Assembly (NCBI GenBank): GCA_030156945.1
Contig: JASGLT010000008.1
Location: 1 to 64,000 of the forward strand
Length of the DNA: 64,000 nt
Direction: 5' to 3'
From: Thermococcaceae archaeon
GTDB taxonomy: Archaea > Methanobacteriota_B > Thermococci > Thermococcales > Thermococcaceae
A program made the translations under genes and the position numbers. How positions within the stretch are numbered: the stretch's first letter is position 1; the number at the start of each line of letters is the position of its first letter. Shown here in pieces: positions 16,179 to 25,209 of the stretch. The notes under the pieces are model-generated. The model did not search any database. It was not told the DNA's origin and saw only the letters and a list, made by a program, of their open reading frames with translations.

Positions 16179-18638
16179 TCAAAGGAGCTCCTGCTCGGTT
16201 CTCTGAACTATCTCCTCCTGTAGTCCTTTGGGCAGGTTTACGAAGTAATCACTGTAGCCCGCCACCCTCACCATCAAATCTTGGAAGTCCTGAGGTCTTC
16301 TTTGAGCCTCCCTGAGGAGCTCAGCACTCACAACGTTGAACTGCACATGGTGGCCACCAAGCCTAAAGAACGTCCTTATCAGCTGTGCCAGCTTCTTGAT
16401 GTTCTCCTCACTGTCAAAGATGTCGGGCGTCAGCTTCTGGTTGAGCAACGCTCCCCCTGTCTTGTCCCAGTCGCACTTGGCAACGCTCCTGAACACTGCA
16501 GCTATACCCTTCCTGTCCATCCCCTGTACCGGTGAGACTCCCTCTGAAACCGGAAAGCCTGCTTCCCTGCCATCGGGCGTTGCTCCCGTGACCTTCCCAA
16601 AGTAAACGTGAACAGTCGTCGGGAGGAAGTAAGCCCTCTTTGATGCTTTCCTAACCGGAGAAGGTGGATAGCTCTCGATGAGGTCAACAACCTCATCCAC
16701 GACTCTCTTGGCTATCTCGTCGACGTAGTCATCATCGTTTCCAAACTTGGGAGTTTTATCGGGGTTGCGGAGTATTTCCCTCATAATCTCATGGCCCTTC
16801 CAGTTGTTCTTCAGCGCCTTGAGAAGTGCGTCCATTGTGAAAGTCTTCTTGTCAAATACGTGGTACTTTATTGCAGCGAGGCTGTCGGCGATAGTTCCCA
16901 GACCAACCACCTGGATGTACTGGGTGTTGTACCTCGCTCCCCCACAGTTGTAGTCCTTAGCCTTCTCAACGCAGTCCTCTATCCACAGAGATAGGAACGG
17001 AACCGGAAGGTACTTGGCATAGAGGGCCTCTATTATGTCGTTGCCCTTCATCTTTATGTCGAGGAAGTGCTTGACCTGCTTCATGAAGGCCTCCCAGAGC
17101 TCCTCAAAGCTCTTGAAGTCCCTCGGGTCGCCGGTCTCAAGGCCAATCTTCTTGCCAGTTCTTGGATCAACGCCGTTGTTGAGGGTTATCTCGAGGATTT
17201 TTGGCAGGTTGAAGTAGCCGGTGAGTATGTAGGCTTCCTTCCCGAATGCTCCGCTCTCCACGCAGCCGCTCACTCCCGAAGTTCTCGCATCCTCAAGGCT
17301 CTTACCCTGCCTGAGCATCTTCACTATGACGCCGTCGAAGTTGAAGAACGGCGGCTCGCCGAATCCCGGTCCAACAACCTTCAGGGCTTCAATGAGGAGG
17401 CGATCCGGGTTCTTCTCGCTCACCAGCACGGCAGTGTTTGGCTGCAAAGTCCTCATCTCGCCGAGGACTTCAAGAATCAGATAGGAGAGCTCATTAACTC
17501 CATCGGAGCCGTCCTCCTTCAGTCCGCCAACGTTGAGCTTTGAGAAGTCGTTGTATGTGAAGCTCTCCTCTGCAGTCACCCCAACCTTCGGAACGGCAGG
17601 CTGGTTGTTGAACTTGAGCCAGAAGCACTGGAGGAGCTCCTTCGCTTTCTCCCTCGTAAGCCTTCCCTCCTCTATGTCCTTCTTGTAGAAGGGGTAGAGG
17701 TGCTGGTCTATCCTGCCAGGGTTGAATGAGTCCCACGGGTTGGTCTCATAGGTGACTCCCACGTGTATGAACCAGTAGTGCTGTAAGGCCTCCCAGAAGG
17801 TTCTGGGGGGATGAGCGGGCACCCACCTGCATATCTCGGCCATCTGCTTCAGCTCTTCTTTTCTCTTGGGGTCGGTCTCCTCCTCCGCCATTTTCTCCAG
17901 CTTTTCAGCGTACCTCCGGGCGTAGATTAAAATCGCATCTGCAACGATGTCCATTGCCTTAAGCTCTTCCATCTTCTCGTAATACTCAGGGTCGCTAGGG
18001 TCGAGTTCCTCCATCTTCCTCCTGATCTCCTCTTTGATGTCGAGAACGCCCATCTTGAAAATTCTCTCGCCACCCGCAGTGTGGCCCGGAGCCCTCTGCT
18101 CCATGAACTCCGTCCAGACGCCGGCTTCGTAAGCGTCGATCCACTCCTGGGGCAGGTTCTCGAAAATTATGTCCCTCATCGCCCTTCCTTTCCAGAAGGG
18201 AATTATCTCCCTCTCGTAGAGTTCTTTAGTCTCCTCATCAACCCTGTATGGCATGTTCTGCCTTGAGTTCAAAATTTCAAGGTCCTCTATGCTGTGAACG
18301 GTGATTTCGGGATAAGTTGGAACCTCTTTAACGCCAGTGCCCCTAATCCCGACGATGAGCTGCCCGTCTTCAACAGGTAGGCTACAGTGCTCGAGGAGGT
18401 ACTTGAAGGCAAGCGCCCTCTGAACTGGGATCGATTTTCCCTTCGCCAGGTCGCTCTTGTAGAACTCGGTTATCAGCCTCGCCCTCTCAGAAGAGATTCT
18501 CACCTCAGTGTTCACACTCTCTTCTCTGAGTTTAGCGACCCTCTCGTTTATGGGCCTTATGGAGGAGCGCCTCCTCTCAAGCTCCTTCTCTATTTTGCCA
18601 TGAACGTTTGTACAACATGCCTCAATAGCCTCACTCAT
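16179..18638 (-). CDS. Glycyl radical enzyme of unassigned substrate (PFL-like/PflD family)
   Basis: An 819-residue glycyl radical enzyme. The C-terminal radical motif is VRVAGYSDYFVNL (Gly near residue 795). The active-site cysteine loop is SGVSGCVESGAFGKEA near residue 430; a lone Cys followed by Val-Glu rules out true pyruvate formate-lyase (which has Cys-Cys) and resembles dehydratases, lyases and arylacetate decarboxylases. TPDGREAG and NLPKILEITLNNGVDPRTGKKIG are conserved blocks. No small decarboxylase subunit or microcompartment gene is near. The start is ATG 18638 behind GAGGTG; it leads the operon with activase and a DUF4125-like protein. The reaction is not known. Confidence 0.88.
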   Translation of the reverse strand: MSEAIEACCTNVHGKIEKELERRRSSIRPINERVAKLREESVNTEVRISSERARLITEFYKSDLAKGKSIPVQRALAFKYLLEHCSLPVEDGQLIVGIRGTGVKEVPTYPEITVHSIEDLEILNSRQNMPYRVDEETKELYEREIIPFWKGRAMRDIIFENLPQEWIDAYEAGVWTEFMEQRAPGHTAGGERIFKMGVLDIKEEIRRKMEELDPSDPEYYEKMEELKAMDIVADAILIYARRYAEKLEKMAEEETDPKRKEELKQMAEICRWVPAHPPRTFWEALQHYWFIHVGVTYETNPWDSFNPGRIDQHLYPFYKKDIEEGRLTREKAKELLQCFWLKFNNQPAVPKVGVTAEESFTYNDFSKLNVGGLKEDGSDGVNELSYLILEVLGEMRTLQPNTAVLVSEKNPDRLLIEALKVVGPGFGEPPFFNFDGVIVKMLRQGKSLEDARTSGVSGCVESGAFGKEAYILTGYFNLPKILEITLNNGVDPRTGKKIGLETGDPRDFKSFEELWEAFMKQVKHFLDIKMKGNDIIEALYAKYLPVPFLSLWIEDCVEKAKDYNCGGARYNTQYIQVVGLGTIADSLAAIKYHVFDKKTFTMDALLKALKNNWKGHEIMREILRNPDKTPKFGNDDDYVDEIAKRVVDEVVDLIESYPPSPVRKASKRAYFLPTTVHVYFGKVTGATPDGREAGFPVSEGVSPVQGMDRKGIAAVFRSVAKCDWDKTGGALLNQKLTPDIFDSEENIKKLAQLIRTFFRLGGHHVQFNVVSAELLREAQRRPQDFQDLMVRVAGYSDYFVNLPKGLQEEIVQRTEQELL

Positions 18639-18670
18639 TAACAGCACCTCGAACAAAACTGATGCTCGAT

Positions 18671-18681
18671 GTTAATAAAAG
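18671..18681 (-). promoter_or_regulatory. TATA box of the glycyl radical enzyme operon
   Basis: CTTTTATTAAC on the minus strand is centred about 38 bp before the ATG at 18638 and predicts a start near 18650. Confidence 0.5.
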
Positions 18682-18683
18682 TA

Positions 18684-18714
18684 GTGATTCACTTTAAGTG
18701 GTACTTTAGTGCAC
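18684..18714. promoter_or_regulatory. Candidate operator: clustered GTG/CAC half-sites
   Basis: Three overlapping symmetric elements lie upstream of the glycyl radical enzyme TATA box: GTGATTCAC, CACTTTAAGTG, and a degenerate copy TACTTTAGTGC. The spacing between CAC and GTG arms is short and repeated, as for a dimeric regulator. The regulator is unknown. Confidence 0.4.
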
Positions 18715-18730
18715 AAAGATGTAAGCAATG

Positions 18731-18739
18731 TTTATAAGG
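18731..18739 (+). promoter_or_regulatory. TATA box of the PhnP-like gene
   Basis: TTTATAAGG is about 45 bp before the ATG at 18780. A second candidate, TTTTATAG at 18750, would give a leaderless message. Confidence 0.4.
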
Positions 18740-18779
18740 GGGGCGAAGTTTTATAGCCATAAAATATGGGGGATGGGAT

Positions 18780-19529
18780 ATGCTAGTCTACTTCATCGGC
18801 ACCGGCGGTAGCGAGGGCATTCCAGCACACCTCTGCACCTGCTCATCCTGTAACCAAGCCAGAAAGTTCGGCTTCGCCCAGAGGAGGCCCTCAACCCTCG
18901 CCGTAGTCACTGAAAATCGAAAAACAGTTCTCTTCGACGTTGGGACGGACATAAGGGACTTCCTCAACGTCCCCCTTGAGGCCATCTTCCTGACTCACTG
19001 GCACCACGACCACATCTACGGTCTCTACAAACTCCGCTGGATGGCGATGGAGACCGAACTCTACGCGCCTGAGGGGCAGGCCGACGCGCTGATTCTCAAC
19101 GAGCCAAAGAACCTGAAACCAAAGACTCTGAAGCCCATGGACAGGATAAAAATCGACACTCTAAAAATCACCGCCTTGAAGCTCAATCACCAGGTCGAGA
19201 CCCTCGGTTACTTAATAGAAGAGGACGGAAAGAGTTTTGCCCTGCTCTATGATACTAAAGGCCTTCCAGAGGAGACTTTGCAGGTTTTGAGGAAGAAAGC
19301 CCCCTTGAGGGGAGCAGTTGTTGACGCCACCTATCCGCCGGGCTTTAATGACCCCTACCATAATAACGTGGATGAAGCAGCAGAAATAGGCCTTCAGCTG
19401 GCGGAGAGAACAGTTCTGAGCCACATATCCCATAAGAACCTGCCTTATCTCGAGCTCGTAGAGTACGTGAGAAAAAGGTGGGGGAACAAGGTTCTGGTAG
19501 CTTACGATGGGATGGTCTTCTACGTCTAA
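18780..19529 (+). CDS. PhnP-like metallo-beta-lactamase-fold hydrolase
   Basis: A 249-residue MBL-fold protein. It begins VYFIGTGGSEGIPAHLCTCSSCNQAR, where the cysteine pair matches the PhnP structural zinc. The metal motif LTHWHHDHIYGL is near residue 78, with further ligands at AVVDATYP and LSHISHKN. PhnP in bacteria is a cyclic phosphodiesterase; archaeal relatives are not well defined and may act on RNA ends or small cyclic phosphates. GGGGGATGG precedes the ATG. It is divergent from the glycyl radical enzyme operon. Confidence 0.83.
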   Translation: MLVYFIGTGGSEGIPAHLCTCSSCNQARKFGFAQRRPSTLAVVTENRKTVLFDVGTDIRDFLNVPLEAIFLTHWHHDHIYGLYKLRWMAMETELYAPEGQADALILNEPKNLKPKTLKPMDRIKIDTLKITALKLNHQVETLGYLIEEDGKSFALLYDTKGLPEETLQVLRKKAPLRGAVVDATYPPGFNDPYHNNVDEAAEIGLQLAERTVLSHISHKNLPYLELVEYVRKRWGNKVLVAYDGMVFYV

Positions 19530-19571
19530 ACATTTTTAGCGTTTTGAATCAAAAATTAACCCGGTGATCGG

Positions 19572-20135
19572 ATGCGCGTCCTTGAACTGGCTAAGAGGAG
19601 AAAGACCGTGAGAAAGTTCTTGCCCGATAAACCGCCGAAAGAAGACATCCTAAAGGCCATAGAAACTGCCAAGGAAGCCCCTTCTGGGATGAACGCCCAG
19701 CCCTGGAAGTTCGTAATTATAGAGGACGGCTGGTTGAAGGCTAAAATCCGTGAAGTCTGCGAGAGGGAAGAGGAGAAGTTCTACGAGAAAGTCTCCGGTG
19801 AGCTGGGAGAGTGGTTAAAAGAGAAAGGGTTTACTCCCGAAAAACCTTTCCTGAGCGAGGCTCCGTATCTGATACTCGTCTTTGGCCATACAAAGGCCCC
19901 TTACTGGCTTCAGTCAACGTGGATAGCCGTGGGCTATCTCCTGCTGGCGCTTGAGGAGCTCGGCCTCGGGACGGTGACCTATACGCCGCCCAACCCGAAG
20001 CCCGTTGAGGAGCTCCTGAATGCTCCCAAGGAGTACAAGCTCCAGACTATACTCCCAGTTGGTTATCCCGCCGATCCAAAGCCAAAGTACGAGAGGAAAA
20101 AGCTTGAGGATGTGGTGAACTTCAACGGCTTCTGA
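19572..20135 (+). CDS. Nitroreductase-family flavoprotein
   Basis: A 187-residue FMN-dependent oxidoreductase. The N-terminal block AKRRKTVRKFLPDKPPKEDILKAIETAKEAPSGMNAQPWKFVII contains the Arg-Lys FMN-phosphate contact and the conserved SGMNAQPW. The later LGLGTVTYTPPNPKPVEELL and ILPVGYPADP are family-typical. The natural electron acceptor is unknown; members reduce quinones, nitro compounds or flavins. GGTGAT lies 6 nt before the ATG, and a T-rich stretch (19530-19550) separates it from the upstream gene. Confidence 0.86.
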   Translation: MRVLELAKRRKTVRKFLPDKPPKEDILKAIETAKEAPSGMNAQPWKFVIIEDGWLKAKIREVCEREEEKFYEKVSGELGEWLKEKGFTPEKPFLSEAPYLILVFGHTKAPYWLQSTWIAVGYLLLALEELGLGTVTYTPPNPKPVEELLNAPKEYKLQTILPVGYPADPKPKYERKKLEDVVNFNGF

Positions 20136-20303
20136 GCACTTTCCCTCTTCTCCTTGATATTTGTAAAGTTAACAATTTGCACAATGCCAACATTTCTGAA
20201 CTTTGCCGAAATTTAATCGGCCAAAAAGTGATTTTTAAGAAAAATTTTTCTATTTTTTCAATTTTTGGAAAATTTGTTCGACAAAACTTCAAAATTGCCG
20301 AAA
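20136..20303. promoter_or_regulatory. AT-rich upstream region of the lysine operon with repeat elements
   Basis: No gene lies here. The base composition drops sharply, with runs of A and T around 20225-20275. Recognisable elements are an inverted repeat GCCGA-N7-TCGGC (20207-20223), two direct copies of TTGCCGAAA (about 20205 and 20295), and TTTGTTCGACAAA (20273-20285). They are candidate binding sites for a regulator of the lysine operon. Confidence 0.4.
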
Positions 20304-20315
20304 GATTTATATACC
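20304..20315 (+). promoter_or_regulatory. TATA box of the lysine operon
   Basis: GATTTATATACC, a near-consensus archaeal TATA box. The predicted start is about 20335, giving a leader of about 27 nt to the ATG at 20362. Confidence 0.75.
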
Positions 20316-20361
20316 CTCAATCTCACGGCTGAGTGGGTGATGCATATTAAGCGGTGGAATA

Positions 20362-21447
20362 ATGGTGCTGGACTCAACGCTCAGGGAAGGGGAGCAGACA
20401 CCCGGAGTGAACTTCAGCCCGGAGGACAGGCTTAGAATAGGAATCGCCCTCGATGAGGTCGGCGTTGACTTTATAGAGGCTGGCCATCCAGCGGTAAGCG
20501 GGGAGATCCTTGAGGGGATACGCCTTCTCGCTTCCCAGGGCCTCAACGCGAACATTCTGGCGCACTCAAGGGCCCTGAGGAGCGACATCGAACTCGTTCT
20601 GAAGGCCGAAGCAGAGTGGATAGGCATCTTCATGTGCCTCTCTACGAGGTGCCTGGAAAGGAGGTTCAGGACCGATCTCAGCGGGGCCCTCGCCAGAATC
20701 GAGGATGCCATTCTATACGCCAAGGACCACGGCCTTAGGGTTCGCTTCACTCCAGAGGACACCACGAGGACGGAGTGGGAGAACCTCACAGCAGCTCTGA
20801 ACCTCGCCAGGGAGCTCAAAGTTGACAGGGTGAGCATAGCAGACACAACCGGAGCCGCTCATCCCCTCGAGTTCTACGACCTCGTCAAGCGCGTCGTCGA
20901 GTTCGGAATTCCGGTGAATGTCCACTGCCACAACGACCTGGGATTGGCCCTGGCAAACGCGATAATGGGGATAGAAGCTGGAGCGACACTTGTAGATGCA
21001 ACGGTCAACGGAATTGGGGAAAGGGCAGGGATAGTCGACCTGTCCCATCTTCTGGCGGCGCTCTACTACCACTACGGGGTCAAAAAGTACAGGCTGGAGA
21101 AGCTCTACTCACTGAGCATGCTCGTGAGCGAGATAACGGGCCTCCACGTTCAGCAGAACTACCCCATAGTCGGCCAGAACGCCTTCACCCACAAGGCAGG
21201 CCTGCACGTTTCGGCGGTCGTCAGGGATCCGTCTTTCTACGAGTTCCTTCCGGCTGAAACCTTCGGGAGGGAGAGAACCATCTACGTCGACCGCTTCGCA
21301 GGCAGGGAGACGATACGCTTCCATCTCTCCAGATTCGGAATCCACGATGAGGGGATAATCGAAGAGCTCCTCAGGAGGGTAAAGGCCTCAAGGAGGCAAT
21401 TCACCCCAGAGATGCTGGCCGAAGAGGCGAGGAGGATGATGACATGA
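20362..21447 (+). CDS. Homocitrate synthase (LeuA/HCS family), first lysine-pathway enzyme
   Basis: A 361-residue member of the isopropylmalate/homocitrate synthase family. It condenses acetyl-CoA with 2-oxoglutarate to begin the alpha-aminoadipate route. Visible motifs are [16 protein letters not shown] (catalytic Arg and metal Asp), [16 protein letters not shown] (metal HxH) and VNGIGERAG. The protein lacks the long C-terminal leucine-regulatory domain, as homocitrate synthases do. Its place before lysTU, homoisocitrate dehydrogenase and lysWXYZJK decides homocitrate over isopropylmalate. GGTGG is 5 nt before the ATG; an out-of-frame ATG lies at 20340. Confidence 0.9.
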   Translation: MVLDSTLREGEQTPGVNFSPEDRLRIGIALDEVGVDFIEAGHPAVSGEILEGIRLLASQGLNANILAHSRALRSDIELVLKAEAEWIGIFMCLSTRCLERRFRTDLSGALARIEDAILYAKDHGLRVRFTPEDTTRTEWENLTAALNLARELKVDRVSIADTTGAAHPLEFYDLVKRVVEFGIPVNVHCHNDLGLALANAIMGIEAGATLVDATVNGIGERAGIVDLSHLLAALYYHYGVKKYRLEKLYSLSMLVSEITGLHVQQNYPIVGQNAFTHKAGLHVSAVVRDPSFYEFLPAETFGRERTIYVDRFAGRETIRFHLSRFGIHDEGIIEELLRRVKASRRQFTPEMLAEEARRMMT

Positions 21448-22586
21448 CGCTCGTTGAGGAACTTCTCGGGGCAAAAACCGGTGAGGTCGTCGTTAGGGAA
21501 GTTGACCTCGTTTACGCGCACGACGGCACGATGCCCCTCATAATAGAGGCCTTCAGAAGGAACTTCACCAGAGTGGTGCCGAGAACGTACGTCTTCTTCG
21601 ACCACGTCTTTCCAGCCCCAACGGTCAAGATAGCCAACCTCCAGAAGGAAATCCTTGAGTTCGCGAGGGAGCAGGAAATTCCAGTGATCCAGGGTCAGGG
21701 AATATCGCACCAGCTGGCCGTTGAGATGGGCCTGGCCGATAACGCCAGGATAGTTGTGGGCGCCGACAGCCACACGCCCACCTTGGGGGCTCTCGGAGTT
21801 TTCGCCGTTGGCATGGGTGCAACGGATACCGCCGTGGTTATGGGGCTCGGAAAAACGTGGTTCCGCGTTCCCGAGAGCGTTTCGGTGGTCTTCGAGGGAA
21901 AGCCTGGAAAGAACGTCATGGCGGCCGATGCGATGATACACATCATCACCGCATTGAGGGACTTCGAGATGAACTACAAAGCCATCGAGTTCTTCAACGT
22001 CCCCTTCAGCTTCGACGAGAGGCTGACCCTCACCAACTTCAGCGTCGAGGCCAACGCGAAGACTGGAATCATCGGGGAGGAGTACAGCGGGGACAGCTAC
22101 GTCCTGGAGCTTGGGATCGACCTCTCATCCCTCCCGCCTATGGTTGCCAAGCCGCACCATCCATCGAACGGCGTTACCGTTGAGGAGGTCGAGGGGACGA
22201 AGATAGACCAGGTCTTCATCGGCTCGTGCACTAACGGCCGCTTCGAGCAGATTGAGAGGGCAGCAGAGATACTCGCTGGAGAGGAAGTCGCGGTCAGGAC
22301 GATAATAGGGCCCGCCTCTGCCAACGTTTACCGCAGGATGGTTGAGACGGGCATTGCAAAGGTTCTGATCGATGCAGGGGCGGTCATACTCCCGCCGGGC
22401 TGCGGACCGTGCCTCGGAAGACACATGGGCGTTGCTGGCGATGGCGACGTCATCCTGAGCACTACGAACAGGAACTTCAGGGGCAGAATGGGCTCGCCGA
22501 ACTCCGAGATCTACCTGGCGAGCCCGGTAACCGCTGCCCTCAGCGCCCTCTATGGAGAGATAACGAACCCGGAGGGAGGGGCATGA
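21444..22586 (+). CDS. lysT: Homoaconitase large subunit
   Basis: A 380-residue aconitase-family large subunit that dehydrates and rehydrates homocitrate to homoisocitrate. The three [4Fe-4S] ligands are visible: IGSCTNGR near residue 258 and [13 protein letters not shown] near residue 318. [23 protein letters not shown] is the conserved substrate region. It overlaps the homocitrate synthase stop by 4 nt and the small subunit by 4 nt (ATGA). The same fold serves isopropylmalate; context decides lysine. Confidence 0.92.
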   Translation: MTLVEELLGAKTGEVVVREVDLVYAHDGTMPLIIEAFRRNFTRVVPRTYVFFDHVFPAPTVKIANLQKEILEFAREQEIPVIQGQGISHQLAVEMGLADNARIVVGADSHTPTLGALGVFAVGMGATDTAVVMGLGKTWFRVPESVSVVFEGKPGKNVMAADAMIHIITALRDFEMNYKAIEFFNVPFSFDERLTLTNFSVEANAKTGIIGEEYSGDSYVLELGIDLSSLPPMVAKPHHPSNGVTVEEVEGTKIDQVFIGSCTNGRFEQIERAAEILAGEEVAVRTIIGPASANVYRRMVETGIAKVLIDAGAVILPPGCGPCLGRHMGVAGDGDVILSTTNRNFRGRMGSPNSEIYLASPVTAALSALYGEITNPEGGA

Positions 22587-23074
22587 TAACGAGGGGGAGA
22601 GTCTGGCGCTTCGGGGACAACGTTTCCACCGACACGATAACCCCAGGGAGGTACAACCTCACGAAGGATCCCGAGGAGCTGGCAAGGATAGCCTTCATAG
22701 AGGCCCGCCCCGAGTTTTCGAGGGAAGTGAAGCCCGGGGACGTTGTTGTGGGCGGGAAGAACTTCGGGATAGGCTCATCCAGGGAATCTGCTGCCCTCTC
22801 GCTAAAAGCGGCGGGAGTTGCCGGGGTTATAGCGGAGTCATTCGGAAGGATATTCTACCGCAACGCCGTGAACCTCGGCCTCCCCCTGCTCGTAGGCGAC
22901 ACGAGCGGGCTTAGGGACGGGGAGGTTATCGAGGTGAACTGGCGGACCGGTGAGGTGAGAACCGAGAACGGAGTTTTTCACTTCAAACCGCTCGACAGCT
23001 TCCTGCTCAGGATCGTCGAGGAGGGAGGAATACTGAACTTCATAGCGAGGAGGGGTGACCTGTGTATAGAGTAG
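22583..23074 (+). CDS. lysU: Homoaconitase small subunit
   Basis: A 163-residue swivel-domain subunit. [19 protein letters not shown] is the characteristic start, and [43 protein letters not shown] holds the GSSRE substrate motif. The start ATG 22583 sits in an ATGA overlap with lysT, behind GGAGGG. The end overlaps homoisocitrate dehydrogenase by 13 nt. Confidence 0.92.
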   Translation: MITRGRVWRFGDNVSTDTITPGRYNLTKDPEELARIAFIEARPEFSREVKPGDVVVGGKNFGIGSSRESAALSLKAAGVAGVIAESFGRIFYRNAVNLGLPLLVGDTSGLRDGEVIEVNWRTGEVRTENGVFHFKPLDSFLLRIVEEGGILNFIARRGDLCIE

Positions 23075-24105
23075 CCGTCATTCCGGGCGATGGGATAGGG
23101 CCGGAGGTCATAGATGGTGCAGTGAGGGTCCTGAAAGCTGTGACGGGCAGGATAAGGTTCGAGTACTACGAGGGCGGCGTGGATGTTTTCAAAGAGTGCG
23201 GGAGCCCGATCAGGGAGGAGGACCTTGAGGAGATAAGGAGGAGCGACGCGGTTCTATTTGGAGCGACCACAACCCCCTTCGACTTTCCTGGATACAGGAG
23301 CCTGATACTCACCCTCAGGAAGGAGCTCGACCTTTACGCCAACCTGAGAATAATCCCGGACCTCAGAGGCGGGAGGGAGATAGTCATAGTCAGGGAGAAC
23401 AGCGAGGGCCTCTACTCCGGAATAGGCGCGGTTGTGAACGGGAGAGCCGTGGACGTCAGGCTCATAACGAGGGAAGGTGCCGAGAGGATAGCCCGCTTTG
23501 CCGTGGAGCAGGCCAAGGCCAGGGGGAGCTTCATAACCTTCGTCCACAAGGCCAACGTCCTCATAGGCGACAAGTTCTTCAGGAGGATAGTCCTGGAGGT
23601 GGCGGAAGAGGAGGGCGTCGAGGTCAGGGATGCCATAATCGACTCCTTCACGATAAAGCTCGTCAGAACCCCCTGGGAGCACGGGGTAATTCTCAGTGAA
23701 AACCTCTTTGGCGACATACTGAGCGACCTCGCCACCGTCCACGCTGGGAGCATAGGCATCGTTCCCAGCGGGAACTACGGGGACGGAATAGCGCTCTTCG
23801 AGCCAGTCCACGGTTCTGCCCCCGACATAGCCGGAAAGGGGATAGCCAACCCGATAGGGGCCATACTGAGCGGTGCAATGCTCCTCGACTACCTCGGGCT
23901 CGATGGCTCGCTCATCAGGGCAGCCGTGAGGGGCTACGTTAGGGATGGGGAGCTGACACCGGACATGGGCGGAAGAGCGAGGACAGACGACGTCGTCAGG
24001 GGAGTAATCGGCGAGATAGAGAACATCCTCTCCATGGACGAGGTCTGGCGGGATGAGATTCGGGTGAGCAGACTGGAGAGCGACATAAGCCGAATGGCGG
24101 GGTGA
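23062..24105 (+). CDS. Homoisocitrate dehydrogenase (isopropylmalate/isocitrate dehydrogenase family)
   Basis: A 347-residue beta-decarboxylating dehydrogenase. PGDGIGPEV is the N-terminal nucleotide loop. [15 protein letters not shown] contains the substrate arginines, and [13 protein letters not shown] carries the serine region. [52 protein letters not shown] is the metal and NAD region. It makes 2-oxoadipate from homoisocitrate and, in Thermococcales, may also act on isocitrate or isopropylmalate. Start is GTG 23062 behind AGGGGTGA. Confidence 0.9.
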   Translation: MYRVAVIPGDGIGPEVIDGAVRVLKAVTGRIRFEYYEGGVDVFKECGSPIREEDLEEIRRSDAVLFGATTTPFDFPGYRSLILTLRKELDLYANLRIIPDLRGGREIVIVRENSEGLYSGIGAVVNGRAVDVRLITREGAERIARFAVEQAKARGSFITFVHKANVLIGDKFFRRIVLEVAEEEGVEVRDAIIDSFTIKLVRTPWEHGVILSENLFGDILSDLATVHAGSIGIVPSGNYGDGIALFEPVHGSAPDIAGKGIANPIGAILSGAMLLDYLGLDGSLIRAAVRGYVRDGELTPDMGGRARTDDVVRGVIGEIENILSMDEVWRDEIRVSRLESDISRMAG

Positions 24106-24199
24106 GTGTTGCATCCGTAACTGAAGCTCTAAAGCGGATTTCATTTGTTACGAAGCCTTTAAGTTCCAGATATGAAGCGAAGAATGGAGGTGGGGAAGA

Positions 24200-24361
24200 A
24201 TGGTGGAATGCCCTGTATGTGGAAGTGAAATAGAGGTCGGAGAGGTCGAACTGCATCAGATAGTCGAATGCCCGGTTTGCGGAGCGGAGCTTGAGGTTGT
24301 GAGCCTCGAGCCCCTAACCCTTGAGGAGCTCCCCGAGGTCGAGGAGGACTGGGGGGAGTAA
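24200..24361 (+). CDS. lysW: LysW amino-group carrier protein
   Basis: A 53-residue acidic carrier. Two CPVCG knuckles (residues 4-8 and 24-28) with a histidine at HQIVECP make the zinc-binding site, and the C-terminus ends EEDWGE, the glutamate that carries the substrate. LysX attaches alpha-aminoadipate (or glutamate) to this tail, and all later steps act on the LysW-bound form until LysK releases lysine (or ornithine). It follows a 94-nt gap with a weak TATA-like TTTAAG at 24158, so it may have an internal promoter. GGAGGTGGGG lies before the ATG. Confidence 0.96.
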   Translation: MVECPVCGSEIEVGEVELHQIVECPVCGAELEVVSLEPLTLEELPEVEEDWGE

Positions 24362-24387
24362 CCCCTTAAATTTTTTCGGTGGTGGTG

Positions 24388-25209
24388 ATGAGGATAGGGA
24401 TCACATACACGGTTCTCAGAAGGGAGGAGATGGCCATAAAGGAGAGGGCCGGCGAGTTTGGGGAAGTTGTTATGCTCCACGAGGACGACCTGCTCTTTCC
24501 CGAGAACCACGACCTCGATGTCGTCATAATAAGGAACGTGAGCCACTTCAAGGCCCTCTACACTGCCAGGCTCTTTGAGAGCGAGGGGATTCCGACAGTT
24601 AACTCCTCCAGGCTCATCTTCGAGGCCGGCGATAAACTGTTCGCCACCCTGAGGCTGGCCGGGAAGGTTCCCGTTCCCGAGTGGAAGGCCGCTTTGAGCG
24701 AGGGAGGAGCCCTGAGAGTTCCGGATTTCCTCGGCTATCCGCTCGTTTCAAAGCCGGTTTTTGGAAGCTGGGGCAGGCTCCTCGCGAAGGTGAACGACAG
24801 GGACTCGCTGGAGGCCGTCCTGGAGCACAGGAAGTGGATGAAGAACCCGCTCTACGGAATCCACTACTTCCAGGAGTTCATAGAGAAGCCCGGAAGGGAC
24901 ATCAGGAGCTACGTCATAGGAGGGGAGTTCGTTGGGGCGATATACCGCCATTCCAGCCACTGGATAACGAACACAGCGAGGGGCGGCAAAGCGGAGCCCT
25001 GCAGCGATCCCGAGGTCGAGGAGCTCTCAGTTAAGGCCTGGGAGGCCTTCGGCGAGGGGGCTTTAGCTATAGACATCTTCGAGAGCGAAAAAGGTCTCCT
25101 TGTGAACGAGGTCAACCCTAACATGGAGTTCAAGAACGCCGCCAGGGTCACCGGCGTTGACATAGCCGGAAAGCTGGTAGAATACGCGGTGGAGGTGGCC
25201 AAGGCATGA
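24388..25209 (+). CDS. lysX: LysX, LysW-aminoadipate/glutamate ligase (ATP-grasp)
   Basis: A 273-residue ATP-grasp ligase that joins alpha-aminoadipate or glutamate to the LysW C-terminus. It starts MRIGITYTVLRREEMAI. PLVSKPVFGSWGRLLAKVND is the nucleotide lysine region, FIEKPGRDIRSYVIGGEFVGAIYR follows, and the metal site is LAIDIFESEKGLLVNEVNPNMEFKN. ATG 24388 is preceded by GGTGGTGG. The enzyme in T. kodakarensis has been reported to accept both substrates, supporting lysine and ornithine synthesis from one cluster. Confidence 0.93.
   Translation: MRIGITYTVLRREEMAIKERAGEFGEVVMLHEDDLLFPENHDLDVVIIRNVSHFKALYTARLFESEGIPTVNSSRLIFEAGDKLFATLRLAGKVPVPEWKAALSEGGALRVPDFLGYPLVSKPVFGSWGRLLAKVNDRDSLEAVLEHRKWMKNPLYGIHYFQEFIEKPGRDIRSYVIGGEFVGAIYRHSSHWITNTARGGKAEPCSDPEVEELSVKAWEAFGEGALAIDIFESEKGLLVNEVNPNMEFKNAARVTGVDIAGKLVEYAVEVAKA

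Noticed and set aside
20340-20435. An out-of-frame ATG (MHIKRW...) just after the lysine operon start, 31 codons, overlapping homocitrate synthase
   Set aside because: It has only one Lys codon and no separate Shine-Dalgarno; it does not look like a lysine leader, although its layout resembles the aromatic leaders.
24184-24200. Alternative ATG 24184 for lysW
   Set aside because: It is in another frame; ATG 24200 gives the full LysW with both CPVCG sites and EDWGE.
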